Shown piece by piece: positions 24,797 to 34,147 of a stretch of DNA of 64,000 bases; position 1 is the first letter of the stretch, and each line of letters opens with the position of its first letter. Both the position numbers and the translations under genes were made by a program. Below the pieces are notes generated by a model. It was not told the DNA's origin. It saw only the letters and a program-made list of their open reading frames with translations, and made no database searches. The DNA comes from Trebonia sp963785645. Its GTDB lineage: Bacteria; Actinomycetota; Actinomycetes; Streptosporangiales; Streptosporangiaceae. The stretch covers positions 372,001-436,000 of the forward strand of contig CAWAWG010000002.1 in NCBI GenBank assembly GCA_963785645.1. Direction: 5' to 3'.

Positions 24797-26691
24797 GAAC
24801 AGGCATCAGTGCACCAGGAAGACCCGCCCGCGGGAGACGGGCGCTCGCCGCTGCCGGCGTCGCCGTGATCGCGCTGGTGGCGGCGGCCTGCACCGGCAGC
24901 AGCGGAGGAAGCGGTTCCTCGGGCGGCGGGACGGGCGCGTACCTGAAATGGGCTCCGTGCTGCAGCTGGGGCACCACGTGGTCGCTCAACTGGTACAGTC
25001 CCATCTCCCTCGGCATCGGCGAAGGGCTGATCCAGCTGCCGCTCGCGGTTGAGGACGACCCGAGCCTGACCAGCTTCACCCCCCAGCTGGCCACCAGCTG
25101 GACGGTAAGCGGCGACACCCTGACTATCAACCTGCGGTCCGGGGTCAACTGGCAGAACGGCAAGCCGGTCACCAGCACCGACGTTCTCGACACGTTCGTG
25201 CTGAACGGCCTCGGCGGGGCCGGCGGCGTCACCGCCGCCGCCGGGACCGGCGGATGGTCGTACATATCCAGCGTGAGCGCGCCGACCGCCACCCAGGTGG
25301 TGGTCTCCACCCGGCCGGGCACCAACATGACGCTGCTCGAGGACGAGCTGCTGCCCGCCACCATCCTGCCGTCAAGCACCTACGGCCAGTTCGTCACCCC
25401 GTCCCTGGAGCAGGACGACGCCGCGTACTACGCGGAAGACACCAAGAACCCGGCCGCCGCCAACAAGATGCCACAGTACGCGGCGATGCAGGCGGCCTAT
25501 AAGCAGGTCGCGGCCGACAACGTGCCGAAGCTCATCGGCGACGGCCCGTTCGAGCTCAAGGCCATCGACACCGCCGAGGCCATCCTCGTGAAGTGGCCGG
25601 GCTTCTACGACGCGGCAAACATCCACGTCCCCGGCATCGACTTCCTCAACGACCAGAACCAGGGCATCTACCCGCTGCTGCTCGGCGGCCAGGCGGACTT
25701 CTCCAACGTCTACATGTCGCCCGCGATCCTGAAGGAGTGGGAGTCGACCTCGGGGTCGAACACGGCGATCCCCGAGGGGTTCACGTTCAGCATGGTGTTC
25801 AACAGCCACGCATACCCGCTGAACATCACGGCGGTGCGTCAGGCCCTTGCGTACGTGATACCGCGGGCGAACATGGTCTCCTCGGCCTACGGCGGCAGTT
25901 CGGTCAAGGATCGCGGCGGCGTCCAGAACACCGTCGTCGACGGGCTGCCCAGCTACCTGAACTCGCTCTACCTCACGCAGAGCCAGATCGCCTCGCTCAA
26001 CCCCTACCCGGTGGACGCCGCGCAGGCCGCCGCGCTGCTCAAGTCGGCGGGGTTCCGCCAGAGCGGCGGCCGGTGGATCATGCCCAACGGCAAGCCGTTC
26101 ACCCTCTCGCTCCTGGTGAACTCCGCGAACAGCGACATCGTCTCCTCCTACGACGAGGCCGCCAGCGCGCTGACCGCCTTCGGCATCCCCTCCAGCCTCG
26201 ACGCGACCCAGGGCACGATCGTGAACGAGGACCTCTTCAACGGTGACTTCCAGGTGTCCATCTACCTCAAGGGCGGCCCCAACCCGCTGTACAACAACAT
26301 CGACCAGATACTGGGATCGATCGGCAACTTCGAGTCGGTGGGCAGCTACGCCGGAGACAGCGGCGTGGGCTTCGGGCCGACGATGACGGTCCCCGGCCTC
26401 GGCACGGTCAACGTTCCCGCCACCATCGACCAGGAATCGGAAACGGTAGGACCGGGGACGCAGCTGAACACCCTCGTCTACGACTGGGCAAAGCTGATCA
26501 ACCAGCAGGTGCCCTACATCACCTACGCGACCAAGGTCTACCAGTTCCCCTACTCCTCACAGCACTTCACCGACTGGCCTCCGATGAACGCGCAGGGGAC
26601 CAGCACGTTGTGGGACATCCTCGGCCAGGGAAACCTGAGCCAGGGCCTCTCGCTGATGCTCGAGGCCGGCGACATCCGGCCGAAGAGCTGA
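24793..26691 (+). CDS. Family-5 extracellular solute-binding lipoprotein
   Basis: Substrate receptor of the ABC importer, 632 residues. Seen: basic N-terminus, hydrophobic stretch and a lipobox ending VAAAC (Cys33), a Ser/Gly-rich linker, and the family-5 pattern (LATSWTVSGDTLTINLRSGV, WQNGKPVTSTDV). GTG start has AAGGAGA at a good distance. Family-5 proteins bind peptides, nickel or oligosaccharides; context favours oligosaccharides. A stem-loop follows. Confidence 0.9.
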   Translation: MRTGISAPGRPARGRRALAAAGVAVIALVAAACTGSSGGSGSSGGGTGAYLKWAPCCSWGTTWSLNWYSPISLGIGEGLIQLPLAVEDDPSLTSFTPQLATSWTVSGDTLTINLRSGVNWQNGKPVTSTDVLDTFVLNGLGGAGGVTAAAGTGGWSYISSVSAPTATQVVVSTRPGTNMTLLEDELLPATILPSSTYGQFVTPSLEQDDAAYYAEDTKNPAAANKMPQYAAMQAAYKQVAADNVPKLIGDGPFELKAIDTAEAILVKWPGFYDAANIHVPGIDFLNDQNQGIYPLLLGGQADFSNVYMSPAILKEWESTSGSNTAIPEGFTFSMVFNSHAYPLNITAVRQALAYVIPRANMVSSAYGGSSVKDRGGVQNTVVDGLPSYLNSLYLTQSQIASLNPYPVDAAQAAALLKSAGFRQSGGRWIMPNGKPFTLSLLVNSANSDIVSSYDEAASALTAFGIPSSLDATQGTIVNEDLFNGDFQVSIYLKGGPNPLYNNIDQILGSIGNFESVGSYAGDSGVGFGPTMTVPGLGTVNVPATIDQESETVGPGTQLNTLVYDWAKLINQQVPYITYATKVYQFPYSSQHFTDWPPMNAQGTSTLWDILGQGNLSQGLSLMLEAGDIRPKS

Positions 26692-26695
26692 GCAC

Positions 26696-26733
26696 TGCCG
26701 GTGCCGGTGCGGCCTGCCGCACCGGCACCGGCA
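26696..26733 (+). terminator. Intercistronic stem-loop after binding-protein gene
   Basis: Perfect 15-bp arms (26696-26710 with 26719-26733, loop 8) starting 4 bases after the stop. As behind many binding-protein genes, it may stabilise the upstream mRNA or partly terminate it, lowering expression of the alpha-mannosidase. Confidence 0.65.
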
Positions 26734-26788
26734 TCTTGTCCGCCAACGAACAACCGCGCTGCCAAGCGAGCCCTGAGGAGCAGATCAG

Positions 26789-29700
26789 ATGCATGACGAC
26801 CGCCTGCTGACCGAGCAGCGCCTGGACCGGGTCCTGAAGGAGCGGATCCGGCCCGCGGTGCACGGGGCGACGGAGCCGTTGCGGGTGGCCGCCTGGCACG
26901 TGCCCGGCGAGCCGGTGCCGCCGGCCGAGGGCCTGGCGGCCGAGTACCAGCCGTTCGAGGTGGGCGGCGCGTGGGGACGGGCCTGGGGTACCACCTGGTT
27001 CTCCTGTCAGGGGACGGTCCCGGCGGAATGGACGGGGCGGGACATCGCGGCGGTCATCGACCTCGGCTTCGGCGACGGCTTCAGCGGCTTTTCCGCGGAG
27101 GGCCTGATCTACCGGCCGGACGGGTCCCCGGTGCGGGGGCTGCACCCGCGGCAGCGTTCGGTGCGGCTTGACTGCCTGGCGCCGTCCGGCGCCACCGGGT
27201 GCGGCAGCCCCGTGGTGGGCAATACTGTGCGGTTCTTCGTCGAGGCGGCGGCCAACCCGCTGATAGAGCGACCGGTCACCCAGCTCGGGGACACGCTCAC
27301 CGCCGGGGACGCACCGCTGTACCGGCTGCGGCGGGCCGATCTCGCACTATTCCACGCCGACGTCTGGGAACTCGTCCAGGACCTGGAGATACTCGGCGAG
27401 CTGATGCATGAGCTGCCGGTCGACGGGGCGCGGCGGTGGGAGATCCTCCGGGCCATCGAGCGGGCACTTGACGCGCTTGACCTGGGCGACGTGCCGGGCT
27501 CGGCCGCCGCCGCGCGGGGCGAGCTCGCCCCGGCGCTGGCCGTGCCCGCGCACGCGTCCGCGCACCTGGTCTCGGCGGTCGGGCACGCTCACATCGACTC
27601 GGCGTGGCTGTGGCCGCTGCGAGAGACGGTCCGCAAGGTGGCGCGGACCGCGTCGAACGTCACGGCGCTGATGGACGAGCACCCGGAGTTCGTCTTCGCC
27701 ATGTCCCAGGCGCAGCAGTTGGCATGGATAAAGGAGCACCGCCCGGAGGTGTTCGCCCGGGTCGTGGACAAGGTGAAGACGGGGCAGTTCGTGCCGGTCG
27801 GCGGCATGTGGGTAGAAGCGGACACCAACATGCCCGGCGGCGAGGCGATGGCCCGCCAGTTCGTGCACGGCAAGCGGTTCTTCCTTGACCAGTTCGGCAT
27901 CGAGACCCGGGAGGTCTGGCTGCCGGACTCCTTCGGCTACTCCGGCGCGCTGCCTCAGCTGATCAAGCAGTCCGGCTCGCAGTGGTTCCTGACCACGAAG
28001 ATCTCTTGGAACCAGGTCAACCGGTTCCCGCACAGCACCTTCGACTGGGAGGGCATCGACGGCACCCGGGTGTTCGCCCACCTTCCGCCGGTGGACAACT
28101 ACAACTCCGAATTCTCCGGCCGCGAGATGGCCAAGCTGGTGCGCAACTTCCAGGAGAAGGGACGGGCCCGGCGGTCGCTGGTGCCGTTCGGCTACGGGGA
28201 CGGCGGCGGCGGCCCGACTGCGGAGATGCTGGCCCGGGCGCGGCGGCTGCGCGACCTGGATGGCTCGGCCCGCGTGCAGATCGAGAAGCCCGCCGACTTC
28301 TTCGCCAAGGCCCAGGCCGAGTACCCGAACCCGCCGGTGTGGGTCGGGGAACTGTACCTGGAACTGCACCGCGGCACCTATACCTCTCAGGCTAAGACCA
28401 AGCAGGGCAACCGGCGCAGCGAGCACCTGCTGCGCGAGGCCGAGCTGTGGGCGGCCACCGCGGCGGTCAGGACCGGCCACCCGTACCCGCACGAGCGCCT
28501 TGACCGGCTGTGGAAGACCGTGCTGCTGCACCAGTTCCACGACATCCTGCCCGGCTCGTCCATCGCCTGGGTGCACCGTGAGGCCCGCGCCACCTACGCG
28601 GCGGTCGCCGCCGAGCTCGAGGAGATCATCGACGGCGCGATCCGGGCGGTCGCCGGGCCGCGGTCCGGCGGGGAAGCCGGCACCGCGTTCGATGACGGCG
28701 ACGGCATCGTCTTCAACGCCGCGCCGTTCGAACGCGACGGCATCCCGGCCATGGCCGCCGGACGCCCCGTGCCCGCCGGGGGCGCCCTTGAGGCACGGCC
28801 GCTGCCTGGCGGCGGCTACCTGCTGGACAACGGCCTGCTCCGGGTCGTCATCGACGAGCGCGGCCTGGTCACCTCGGTCACCGAGCTGGGCGCCGGGCGG
28901 GAAGCGCTCCCGCCCGGCGCCGCCGCCAACCTGCTCCAGATCCACCCCGACTTCCCCGCTCACTGGGACGCCTGGGATGTCGACCGGTACTACCGGAACA
29001 CCGTCACCGACCTAACCGACGTCACCGAGCTCGAGCTGTTCAAGAGCGAGGACCCGGCCGCGGACGCCGGCGCCGCCACGGTGTCCGTCACCCGTTCCTT
29101 CGGCGCCTCCGTCGTCACCCAGTTGGTCACGCTGCGGCGCGGCGTCAGGCGCCTCGACTTCGAGACCGAGGTCGACTGGCATGAGCGTGAGAAGATCCTC
29201 AAGGCCGCCTTCCCCGTCGATGTCCGGGCCGATCGCTCGGCCGCGGAAACCCAGTTCGGCCACGTATTCCGTCCGACCCACTGCAACACCAGCTGGGAAG
29301 CGGCCAAGTTCGAGATCTGCGCCCACCGCTTCCTGCATGTCGGCGAGCCGGGCTGGGGTGCCGCGGTCGTCAACGACTCCACGTACGGCCACGACGTCAC
29401 CAGCACGGTACGCCCCGACGGCGGCACCACCACCACCGTCCGGCTGTCGCTGCTGCGCGCCCCCCGCTACCCCGACCCGGACACCGACCAGGGGGTCCAC
29501 ACGTTCCGCTACGCCTTCGCCCCGGGAGCCCAGATCGCCGACGCCGTCCGGGAGGGATACCTCATCAACCTGCCGGAACGCCACCTCCGGGGCACGGCCG
29601 CGTCGCCGGTACGGCCTCTGCTGGCCGTGGACAACCACGCGGTGGTCGCCGAAGCCGTCAAACTCGCCGACGACCAGTCCGGTGACGTCATCGTCCGCCT

Positions 29701-29911
29701 CTACGAATCCCGCGGCGGCCGGGCCGCCACCCGGCTCACCGCGGACTTCCCCCTGGCCGCCGTTACCCCGGCCGACCTGCTGGAACGCCCCCTGCCCGGT
29801 ACCAGCCCGCTGCCGGTCACCAGCGGCCCCATGGCCGGCAGCGGAACGGTCGAGTTGTCGTTCCGCCCCTTCGAAATCCGCACCATCCGGCTGCACCGGC
29901 CCGATCAGTAA
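26789..29911 (+). CDS. Alpha-mannosidase, glycoside hydrolase family 38
   Basis: 1040-residue cytoplasmic GH38 enzyme that removes alpha-linked mannose. Seen: Zn-site motif GHAHIDSAWLWPLRET near residue 265, nucleophile Asp in WLPDSFGYSGALPQ near 379, then the all-helical middle domain (HQFHDILPGSSI) and the large C-terminal beta-domain. No signal peptide, so it acts on sugars brought in by the adjacent importer. Length is typical of bacterial GH38. ATG start 97 bases after the binding-protein gene. Confidence 0.92.
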   Translation: MHDDRLLTEQRLDRVLKERIRPAVHGATEPLRVAAWHVPGEPVPPAEGLAAEYQPFEVGGAWGRAWGTTWFSCQGTVPAEWTGRDIAAVIDLGFGDGFSGFSAEGLIYRPDGSPVRGLHPRQRSVRLDCLAPSGATGCGSPVVGNTVRFFVEAAANPLIERPVTQLGDTLTAGDAPLYRLRRADLALFHADVWELVQDLEILGELMHELPVDGARRWEILRAIERALDALDLGDVPGSAAAARGELAPALAVPAHASAHLVSAVGHAHIDSAWLWPLRETVRKVARTASNVTALMDEHPEFVFAMSQAQQLAWIKEHRPEVFARVVDKVKTGQFVPVGGMWVEADTNMPGGEAMARQFVHGKRFFLDQFGIETREVWLPDSFGYSGALPQLIKQSGSQWFLTTKISWNQVNRFPHSTFDWEGIDGTRVFAHLPPVDNYNSEFSGREMAKLVRNFQEKGRARRSLVPFGYGDGGGGPTAEMLARARRLRDLDGSARVQIEKPADFFAKAQAEYPNPPVWVGELYLELHRGTYTSQAKTKQGNRRSEHLLREAELWAATAAVRTGHPYPHERLDRLWKTVLLHQFHDILPGSSIAWVHREARATYAAVAAELEEIIDGAIRAVAGPRSGGEAGTAFDDGDGIVFNAAPFERDGIPAMAAGRPVPAGGALEARPLPGGGYLLDNGLLRVVIDERGLVTSVTELGAGREALPPGAAANLLQIHPDFPAHWDAWDVDRYYRNTVTDLTDVTELELFKSEDPAADAGAATVSVTRSFGASVVTQLVTLRRGVRRLDFETEVDWHEREKILKAAFPVDVRADRSAAETQFGHVFRPTHCNTSWEAAKFEICAHRFLHVGEPGWGAAVVNDSTYGHDVTSTVRPDGGTTTTVRLSLLRAPRYPDPDTDQGVHTFRYAFAPGAQIADAVREGYLINLPERHLRGTAASPVRPLLAVDNHAVVAEAVKLADDQSGDVIVRLYESRGGRAATRLTADFPLAAVTPADLLERPLPGTSPLPVTSGPMAGSGTVELSFRPFEIRTIRLHRPDQ

Positions 29912-30370
29912 GGTCAAGCGGACCAGGCATCAGCACCGGTTCAGATCAGTGAGCTCGCGTCGCGGTCTTGGAAGTGCTGCCATGTTGCATAAAGGCCTGT
30001 CATTGCCCCGTATATGGAACGCCACCGGTGTGAGGACCCCATTATTGCGGCGCAGGCTCCGGTTTGCCGCTCTCAGTTCGCGGGCCCGGGATGCCGAGGG
30101 CGCGCGGTCCAGCCAAACAATAACCATGGCTTCACACCACTTCACGACGACACCGAAAGAATAGTCACCGGCTCGAACCGTTTTACGCAGAACACGAGAG
30201 CATCGGATATCCACCTCCTCCCATGAAACCCGAGAGTTGTTAAGGTGGCGCGAATAAAGCGGCGAGTACTTTCTTTGCGACGATATATGCCATAATCGGC
30301 GCAAGCGCCGTTTGGTTACGATCCGGGGAGCGGTCGGATTGATCTCCTTTATTGGTAACGGTCGGTAATC
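29912..30370. other. Intergenic gap before the dynamin operon
   Basis: 459 bases without a supportable gene, somewhat lower in GC than its surroundings near 30110-30360. It should contain the promoter of the dynamin-like operon; no element stands out. Confidence 0.4.
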
Positions 30371-32167
30371 GTGAGTCCGGTGGCACTCCAATGGGCTGAT
30401 GAACTCGATGGCTGGCTAACGGAGGCGGTTGGCCTCGCGGAGAAGTTCGGACTGCATGAAATCGGCGTATCGCTGCGCCAGTTGCGTGTGCGAAGCATCC
30501 GGCCCGGGTTCCGCATCTGCGTGTCGGGGGCATCCGCATCCGGCAAGTCACAGCTGATCAACCAGCTAGTGGGGCAGGAGGTGCTGCCCGCTGGCGGCGG
30601 CCCTTCGCCGCCGGTTCCCGTGTTGCTGGCGGCTGGCGGGCAATCATGGGTCGAGACACTGGAACCGGGCAAGCCCCCGGAGCGCTACGCGCTGGACGCC
30701 TCGGGCTGGGCGCAGGTCACCGGGCGTCCGGTGACGCCCCGGCTGCGGGTCCGCGTCAGCACCGACAGCGCGTGGCTGCGCGAGCATGACATTGAGCTGC
30801 TTGAGGTCCCTGGATACGACACGCTTGACCAGGCACAGCTCAGCATGGTCGAAGACGGGCTGGTCGGCGGCGACGCGGTGATCGTCGTGACCCGCGTGCC
30901 CGGGGCGTTCGGCCTGGCTGAGCGGGCCTTCGTCGCGGAAGAGATCCCGGGCGGCGGACAGGCCGCCGCGGTGCTGGTCGTCGTGTCGAGGCTGGACAAC
31001 TTGGGAGAAGACGCGGGGAGCGTCGTGGAGCGCATCCGCGCCCTCGCCGCCGCGATCACGCCCGCCATCGCCGTCTTGCCGGGACCGGGCGGTACTTCGG
31101 CGATGGCATCCGACCCGGCTCGCCTCGCGGACCTGCGGGCCGCGGTCGACCGTCTTGCGAGCAGGAAAGACCGGCTGGCAGCGAAGGCCCGGCAGATCGC
31201 GATGTCGCTGGCCGGGGAGTGCGCGGCCATGATGTCCGTCGCGAACGAGGGCCTTGCCGCCACAGCGCTCAGCCGGCAGGCGCGCGAGCAAGCACGGCGT
31301 CAGCTCGATACCGAGGTCGCCCGTGGTGACATCGACTGGGACCGCATCCGGGCCGAGCTGGAACGCCGGCGGCTCGCGGTAGCCGACGCGCTCCGCCAGC
31401 GGCTGGAGGCGGGCCGCGAGCAGATGGTCGAACACCTGACGCTTCAGCTCAGCGCTCACCCCAACCCCAAGGCATTCTGGGAGCAGCAGCTGCCCTACGC
31501 CGTCCGCCGGGAGATCTCGGCGGCCGCGGCGGCGCAGACGGCCGCCCTTGACCGGCAGGTCGCCGCGGACGCCGCGTGGCTGGAGCGGACTGTCGGCCAT
31601 GTATTCGGCCCGCAGGCGGGCACGGCCCCGCCGCCCGCCACGGCACCGGGTCCGCTGCTCCAGCCGGCGCAGGCGCTCGCCGACCCGCCCGCCGCGAACC
31701 GGCTCGAACTCGCCGACCCGCACAACCAGGGACTGTGGATGCGCCTGGGCGCACGGGCCGGCGTGGCGCTCGCCGGCGCAGGTGCCGCCGCCACCTTCGC
31801 GTTCCCGCCGCTCACTATCCTCGGCGCCCTGGGCGGCGCCGTTCTCGGGGACGAGGTGCTGTACCGGCCCTGGGTAGCGGACCAGCGCCAGAAGGTACAG
31901 GTCGCGCTGCGGGCCGCGGTGGATGCCGCGATCAACGCGCATATGCGGGCCGTCCTGGACCGTACCAAGGCAGCCTACGCCGCGCTCGCGGAATCGACCC
32001 GGGCCCGTCAACGGTCCTGGCAGGCGGCCAGGCTCGCCGCCGTCGCCGCCCCAGGGCCAGAACCCGTGCCCTGGAATGAGCTTCGCGACGCGGCGGGCGC
32101 GCTCCGCGGGCGAATCGACAGTGCGCTGAACGGCACGAGCGAGGGGGCGGGCGATGAGCCTGGATGA
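30371..32167 (+). CDS. Dynamin-like GTPase 1 (degenerate G motifs)
   Basis: 598-residue large GTPase. Seen: P-loop GASASGKS (residues 53-60), G3 position LLEVPGYDT (Glu where Asp is usual), G4 position VVVSRLDN (Ser-Arg instead of Asn/Thr-Lys), long helical stalk (~280-400), and a hydrophobic hairpin near 460-495 (AGVALAGAGAAATFAFPP, then ILGALGGAVLG) that could enter membranes. GTG start. It overlaps GTPase 2 by 14 bases. Three unlike dynamin-type GTPases in one operon suggest a heteromeric membrane-remodelling complex; bacterial examples include DynAB in sporulation and LeoABC. Confidence 0.8.
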   Translation: MSPVALQWADELDGWLTEAVGLAEKFGLHEIGVSLRQLRVRSIRPGFRICVSGASASGKSQLINQLVGQEVLPAGGGPSPPVPVLLAAGGQSWVETLEPGKPPERYALDASGWAQVTGRPVTPRLRVRVSTDSAWLREHDIELLEVPGYDTLDQAQLSMVEDGLVGGDAVIVVTRVPGAFGLAERAFVAEEIPGGGQAAAVLVVVSRLDNLGEDAGSVVERIRALAAAITPAIAVLPGPGGTSAMASDPARLADLRAAVDRLASRKDRLAAKARQIAMSLAGECAAMMSVANEGLAATALSRQAREQARRQLDTEVARGDIDWDRIRAELERRRLAVADALRQRLEAGREQMVEHLTLQLSAHPNPKAFWEQQLPYAVRREISAAAAAQTAALDRQVAADAAWLERTVGHVFGPQAGTAPPPATAPGPLLQPAQALADPPAANRLELADPHNQGLWMRLGARAGVALAGAGAAATFAFPPLTILGALGGAVLGDEVLYRPWVADQRQKVQVALRAAVDAAINAHMRAVLDRTKAAYAALAESTRARQRSWQAARLAAVAAPGPEPVPWNELRDAAGALRGRIDSALNGTSEGAGDEPG

Positions 32168-34139
32168 CCGCTACCAGGAATGGAACCGGCAACGGACCGC
32201 GCTGGCCGGGCTGATCGAGTCGGTCGGCGAAGTCGCCGCGGTCGTCGACGCGCACGTGGCTGCGGAGCTAGCGGCAGCTCGGGCGCAGTTGCTGGCGGAC
32301 TCGTTCCGGATCATGCTTATCGGTGTTTTCGACGCGGGAAAGAGCACCCTCATCAACGCGATGCTCGGCGAGGAGCTTCTCCCGCGCGGGTACAACCCGT
32401 GGACCGCGTTCACCACCGTGCTGGAGTGGGGCGAGGCCCGCCAGGCTCGGCTTTACCAGCTTGAGGAGTCGGGGGCTGAACGGCCCAAGCCCGACGTCGT
32501 CAGCATCGACCAGTACCAGCGGCTGGTGCAGCTTGAACTGGGCGCGGACGGGCTGTCCCGCCGGACCAGCGCCTACGGTCGGGCGGTTGTATCCGTGCCC
32601 GTGCCGCTGCTGGCCAACGGAGTCGAGCTCATCGACTCGGCGGGCGTTGACGAGGACCTGGACCGGGAAGAGATCACCCTTGGCTTCCTGACCAAGACCG
32701 ACGCGATCATCTTCGTGACCAAGGCGGTGGGCGGGTTCAGCGCGCAGGAACGAGGCAAGTACCTGTCCCAGATACGGGGCCTGGGACACGCGGACATCTT
32801 CGTCGTGGTCAACCGGTTCGACGACATCGATAACCCCGGTGAAAGGGAACGGGTGCGAAGCAGGGCCCTCGGTCTCGCGGCGGAGTTCACTACGGATCCC
32901 GCGCGCAGGGTCTTCTTCACCTCCGCGCTGGACGCGCTGAAAGCCCGCACCGGGCTCACCGGCGCGCAGAACCTGCAATCCTCCGGCGTTCCGGAACTTG
33001 AGCAGGCGATAGCCGACTTCTGCCAGCACGACCGGCGCCGGGTGAAGCTGGGCAAGCCGGCGAAGCTGCTGGAGCTGGACATCCTCAGCCTCCAGGACCG
33101 CATCCGCGACCAGCGCGGCATGCTATCCCGCGACGCCGACGAGCTCACCGCGGCGTTCCAGGCGCAGGCGCCGGCGCGGGAGAACCTGGCGCTACGGCGC
33201 AAGGCCATCAAGGCGGAAATGCAGAACTGGGTCACCGAGACCGGGCAAGAGATCGGGCAGGCCGCCGAGGACTTCTACCGGGCGCAGGCGGCGCAGGTCG
33301 CCGACTGGGCTGAAGGCCTGGACCGGACCGAGCGAATCAAGGTGCTGACCCTTCACCCCAAGGACAACCTCAACAAGGTCGCCAAGGAGATCAGCGAGGG
33401 CCTTGCCCGGCGGCAGCGAGACGACTTCATGGAGAACTTTCTCGGCGGGACCTTCGAGGCGCTTGCCGGACAACGGGAGAGCGACCTCAAGCTGCGGCTT
33501 GGCCCGGCGCTGAAAGAATACGTCGCCAGCGTCCGCGCGCTGCGCTCCGAACTGCAATCGCCGGGCATAACCGCGCAAAGCGATGTGATTAAGCAGGCGT
33601 CCGCGGTGGACCGCGTGATGTCCGCCATTCTTGGCGTCGCACTGCCCGGCCTTCCCGGTTTCGTCGGCGCCCAGTTCGGCACGAAGGAGATGCTCATGGC
33701 GGCCGGGCCGGTGGTCGTCGCCGCCGTGGCCGCGCACTTCGCGGCGTTCGCCTTCCCGCCGGCGGCGATCGCCATCATCATCAGCGGCGCCGTCGCCTCC
33801 GGGGGAATCGCGAGGGGGCGGATCGAGAAGAAGGTCAGCTCCAAGATCAGCGAGACCTACGCGGACAAGCTTCGCGCCAGCGCGCCGGCGCTTGGACGTG
33901 AATTCGCCAATGCGGTCAAGCCCAAGCTCTCCGCCCTCCAGGCAGAACTTGACGACGCCCTTGAGGAAGCGGAGCAGGCCATGAAGCAGGACGTGGAACA
34001 GGTGCTCACACGGCTGCGCGGCGACCAGGCGGAGGTCAAGGAGCGCCAGCAGGCACTTGAGGACGCGGAGAAGACGCTTAACCGGCTCGGCCGCGATCTC
34101 AGTGACTTCACCGGCGGGCTCTACGGAACCGGAAGCTGA
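32154..34139 (+). CDS. Dynamin-like GTPase 2 with membrane hairpin
   Basis: 661 residues. Seen: P-loop GVFDAGKST (57-65), G3 IDSAGVDEDLD, G4 VVVNRFDDID, helical middle region, hydrophobic pair near 480-550 (MSAILGVALPGLPGFVG; VVVAAVAAHFAAFAFPPAA; IAIIISGAVASGG) and a C-terminal coiled coil from about 585 (DDALEEAEQAMKQDVEQVL). This is the classic bacterial dynamin layout: GTPase, stalk, membrane paddle, returning helix. Its G motifs are more canonical than those of its upstream neighbour. ATG overlaps the end of GTPase 1. Confidence 0.87.
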   Translation: MSLDDRYQEWNRQRTALAGLIESVGEVAAVVDAHVAAELAAARAQLLADSFRIMLIGVFDAGKSTLINAMLGEELLPRGYNPWTAFTTVLEWGEARQARLYQLEESGAERPKPDVVSIDQYQRLVQLELGADGLSRRTSAYGRAVVSVPVPLLANGVELIDSAGVDEDLDREEITLGFLTKTDAIIFVTKAVGGFSAQERGKYLSQIRGLGHADIFVVVNRFDDIDNPGERERVRSRALGLAAEFTTDPARRVFFTSALDALKARTGLTGAQNLQSSGVPELEQAIADFCQHDRRRVKLGKPAKLLELDILSLQDRIRDQRGMLSRDADELTAAFQAQAPARENLALRRKAIKAEMQNWVTETGQEIGQAAEDFYRAQAAQVADWAEGLDRTERIKVLTLHPKDNLNKVAKEISEGLARRQRDDFMENFLGGTFEALAGQRESDLKLRLGPALKEYVASVRALRSELQSPGITAQSDVIKQASAVDRVMSAILGVALPGLPGFVGAQFGTKEMLMAAGPVVVAAVAAHFAAFAFPPAAIAIIISGAVASGGIARGRIEKKVSSKISETYADKLRASAPALGREFANAVKPKLSALQAELDDALEEAEQAMKQDVEQVLTRLRGDQAEVKERQQALEDAEKTLNRLGRDLSDFTGGLYGTGS

Positions 34140-34147
34140 GCACGCAG

